From Lewinellaceae bacterium (GTDB taxonomy: Bacteria; Bacteroidota; Bacteroidia; Chitinophagales; Saprospiraceae), in the NCBI GenBank assembly GCA_020636255.1, contig JACJYE010000004.1, forward strand, positions 310,001 to 374,000: a stretch of DNA of 64,000 nt, written 5' to 3'. The stretch's first letter is position 1, and the number at the start of each line of letters is the position of its first letter. The notes below the pieces were generated by a model. It was not told the DNA's origin. It did no database searches and saw only the letters and a program-made list of their open reading frames with translations. Of the stretch, positions 61,895-64,000 are shown piece after piece. A program made the translations under genes and the position numbers.

Positions 61895-64000
61895 ATGAAA
61901 TACGGGCTAAACAACTGCTTCTCAAAAGCCCTGCTGTGGGCCGTTCTCTCGTTCATCCCTCTCCTGTCCTTTTCCCAAACGGCAGAACAGATCACGGGGA
62001 AATGGAAAGGCGCCATCGAGATACCGGGCACAAAACTCGAGCTCTCCATTACCCTGGAACAAAAGGACGGCGCCTGGTCGGGCGCCATGGACATCCCTGT
62101 TCAGAAGGTGTCTAACATGGAATTGGCCGATCTGGTTATCACAGGCGACAGCATCAGCTTCACCTTGCCCGAAGTGCCTGGCAACGCAGCATTTCGGGGA
62201 AGATTCGAAGATAACACCAGCTGGGTGCGCGGTATGTTTTCCCAGATGAAGCAGAGCTTCCCCATGGCCCTCCAAAAGGAAAGCGCAGCTCAAAAAGCGG
62301 CTGAGGAAGCCCGGCTGGCCCAGGCGCTCGCTGAGATCCGGCACCTGGCGGATTCGCTGCGCCTCCTGCAAAAAGTACCGGGCCTGGGGCTGGGGATCAT
62401 CATGGACGGTGAAGTCCTGATGGCAGAAGGCTTCGGCTTCGCCTCCCGGGAAGAACAAATACCGATAGGCGCACAGACGCTCTTCGCCATAGGCTCCTGT
62501 AGCAAAGCTTTTACCGCCACGGGCCTGGCCATGCTGGTTGAAGAAGGCAAGCTGGAATGGGACAAACCCGTGATCGGATACATGCCCGATTTCAAATTAA
62601 AGGACGAGTTCGCTACCCGCGAAATGACTACTATCGACCTGCTCACCCACCAGTCGGGCCTGCCGCGCCACGACCTGATGTGGTACGGCTCCTCTTTTAG
62701 CCGTGAGGAGCTCTACGAGCGCCTGCGCTACCTGGAACCCAATAAAAGCTTCCGTTCGGCCTGGCAGTATCAGAACCTGATGTACATGACAGCAGGTTTA
62801 CTGGCAGAAAGGCTGTCGGGGCAAAGCTGGGAAGAGCTCACGCGGGAACGCATTTTCCAGCCGCTCGGCATGAAGAACAGCTGTTATTCCGCCCGTGAGG
62901 CTCTGCCGGGCGTGCCCGTCGCCTATCCTTACCTGAAACAGGACGAGGAAGTGAAACGCATTCCCTATCGCGACATCCCCGCAGTGGCGCCTGCAGGGGC
63001 CATTTATTCCAATGTTGAAGACATGCTCAAATGGGCCTCGTTTCAACTGTCGAAAGGCGAAGCCGGCGGCCAGCAGCTGCTCAAAGCGGAAACCCTGGCC
63101 AAACTCCATCAGCCTCATAAGGTGATCGAAGGCGGCGCCCCTGCCAAGAGCCCGGAGATCTCCAGCCGTTCTTACGCCCTGGGCTGGTTCGTTTACAGGT
63201 ATGACGGCCTCGACATCGTGCAGCACGGCGGGAATATCGACGGGTTCTCCGCATTGGTGTTCCTGGCGCCCGGGCAACAGATCGGCATAGTAGCCCTCAC
63301 TAACCTTAACGGCACCCCGCTTCCGGCCATCCTGGCCCATTCCGCCACCGACCTGCTCCTGGGCAGGGATCGCATCGACTGGTACAGCCGGGCTTACGGG
63401 CTTGGGGATAATAAAGAAGAGGAAGAAAAAAAGGAGGAACCCCAACCGGTGGCCAATACCGTACCCAGCCACCCGCTCAAAGATTATACCGGCCGCTACG
63501 AACACCCCGCCTACGGCATTATGGAGGTAAAACTCGATGGAGAGGCCCTGCGCCTGCAATACAATGCTTTTGAGCTCCCTCTCAAACACTGGCACTACGA
63601 CGTTTTTCAGGGCAGGATCGAAGAATTCGGCCAGGATATTCTCTTTTCCTTTTATTCCAACAAGGATGGCCTGGCCGACAGGCTCAGCGCCCCCCTGGAA
63701 CCGGCTATTCCTGAAGACATCTCTTTTACGAAGCTGCCGCCCGATCTATTGGCCGATAAGGGGTATATCGCAAAGCTTACCGGCGCTTATGACCTCAATG
63801 GGCTTACCGTCACCGTTGACTGGCTCGGCGACAAACTGATGGCCACCGTTCCGGGGCAGCCACCTTATGAACTGCAACCCTACAAGGAGAACTGGTTCAG
63901 GTTAAAAGGGCTCAACGGTTATTCGGCCGAATTCACACTGGAAAAAGAAAAGGAAAAAGCCACTCAGCTCAAGTTCCATCAGCCCAACGGCATTTTCACT
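61895..64000 (+). CDS. Exported serine beta-lactamase-like hydrolase with C-terminal DUF3471-like part (3' truncated by window)
   Basis: The frame is open from ATG 61895 to the window end (702 codons visible). An export signal covers about 1-28 (ALLWAVLSFIPLLSFSQ). A small beta-rich domain (30-128, ITGKWKGAIEIPGTKLELSI) and a helical linker follow. The serine hydrolase domain runs from about 150 to 500: Ser201-Cys-Ser-Lys204 (SxxK) in FAIGSCSKAF, Tyr292-Gln-Asn294 (YxN) and an HGGNIDGFS motif. A DUF3471-like C-terminal region (YTGRYEHPAYGIMEV) comes next. This is the beta-lactamase/D-aminopeptidase/esterase fold, and the true substrate is probably a peptide or ester rather than an antibiotic. 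The stop codon is outside the window. Confidence 0.88.
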   Translation, partial: MKYGLNNCFSKALLWAVLSFIPLLSFSQTAEQITGKWKGAIEIPGTKLELSITLEQKDGAWSGAMDIPVQKVSNMELADLVITGDSISFTLPEVPGNAAFRGRFEDNTSWVRGMFSQMKQSFPMALQKESAAQKAAEEARLAQALAEIRHLADSLRLLQKVPGLGLGIIMDGEVLMAEGFGFASREEQIPIGAQTLFAIGSCSKAFTATGLAMLVEEGKLEWDKPVIGYMPDFKLKDEFATREMTTIDLLTHQSGLPRHDLMWYGSSFSREELYERLRYLEPNKSFRSAWQYQNLMYMTAGLLAERLSGQSWEELTRERIFQPLGMKNSCYSAREALPGVPVAYPYLKQDEEVKRIPYRDIPAVAPAGAIYSNVEDMLKWASFQLSKGEAGGQQLLKAETLAKLHQPHKVIEGGAPAKSPEISSRSYALGWFVYRYDGLDIVQHGGNIDGFSALVFLAPGQQIGIVALTNLNGTPLPAILAHSATDLLLGRDRIDWYSRAYGLGDNKEEEEKKEEPQPVANTVPSHPLKDYTGRYEHPAYGIMEVKLDGEALRLQYNAFELPLKHWHYDVFQGRIEEFGQDILFSFYSNKDGLADRLSAPLEPAIPEDISFTKLPPDLLADKGYIAKLTGAYDLNGLTVTVDWLGDKLMATVPGQPPYELQPYKENWFRLKGLNGYSAEFTLEKEKEKATQLKFHQPNGIFT

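Noticed and set aside
1..64000. tRNA, rRNA, riboswitch or phage attachment site
   Set aside because: No cloverleaf, rRNA segment, known aptamer core, integrase gene or tRNA-flanked direct repeat was recognised while reading both strands.

Overview
The window looks like the chromosome of a GC-rich member of the Bacteroidota, most likely a saprospirian (Saprospiraceae or Lewinellaceae type). The evidence is a secreted protein ending in a type IX secretion sorting domain, an ECF sigma / FecR / TonB-receptor operon of Bacteroidota layout, promoters of the TTTG-N19-21-TAnnTTTG type, and modular proteins that combine caspase, SIR2-like, nSTAND, WD40 and effector-associated (EAD) domains. The genus is inference. 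No rRNA, tRNA, CRISPR array, prophage or autonomous insertion sequence was seen.

Layout. 1-984: end of a patatin-like phospholipase. 994-9740: ung, then a complete tryptophan operon on the minus strand (trpL leader-E-G-D-C-F-B-A) with aroF at its end. The trp leader has a coding attenuator with four consecutive Trp codons. A 152-bp non-autonomous transposon (MITE) lies between this attenuator and trpE, and a second copy lies at 17852-18001. 9793-19037: a large T9SS-exported protein, holA, a MEST-like alpha/beta hydrolase, a secreted GH2 beta-mannosidase and a secreted protein of unknown role. 19326-23723: ilvDBN on the plus strand, also preceded by a coding attenuator (an Ile/Val/Thr-rich leader peptide and a strong terminator).

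23787-31877 is the most unusual part. A minus-strand operon encodes SIR2-like+EAD, a membrane nSTAND ATPase, an exported 14-repeat WD40/TPR protein and caspase+EAD. A convergent plus-strand gene encodes an EAD tethered to the membrane. A second caspase+EAD gene lies at 46812-48209. I read this as a split NLR-like signalling system in which the probable sensor parts face the periplasm and the EAD effectors are cytoplasmic. This is inference from domains and predicted topology. The SIR2-like protein lacks the usual catalytic motifs, and the WD40 gene has no ordinary start codon and follows the ATPase gene in the same frame after a single TAA.

32047-64000 is mostly housekeeping and envelope functions: an exported TPR protein, YebC, a DEDDh exonuclease, a NarL-type two-component pair, a BatA/VWA membrane protein, an RmlD-like reductase, a Dna2-like nuclease-helicase, a FecI/FecR/TonB-receptor operon, the second caspase, an exported alpha/beta hydrolase, gpsA, a YfhO-GT4-FkbM-GT2 glycan cluster, an exported M1 peptidase, a DEAD-box RNA helicase, glycogen phosphorylase, and the start of an exported serine beta-lactamase-like hydrolase cut by the window end. 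All RNA pairings and promoter calls were made by eye.
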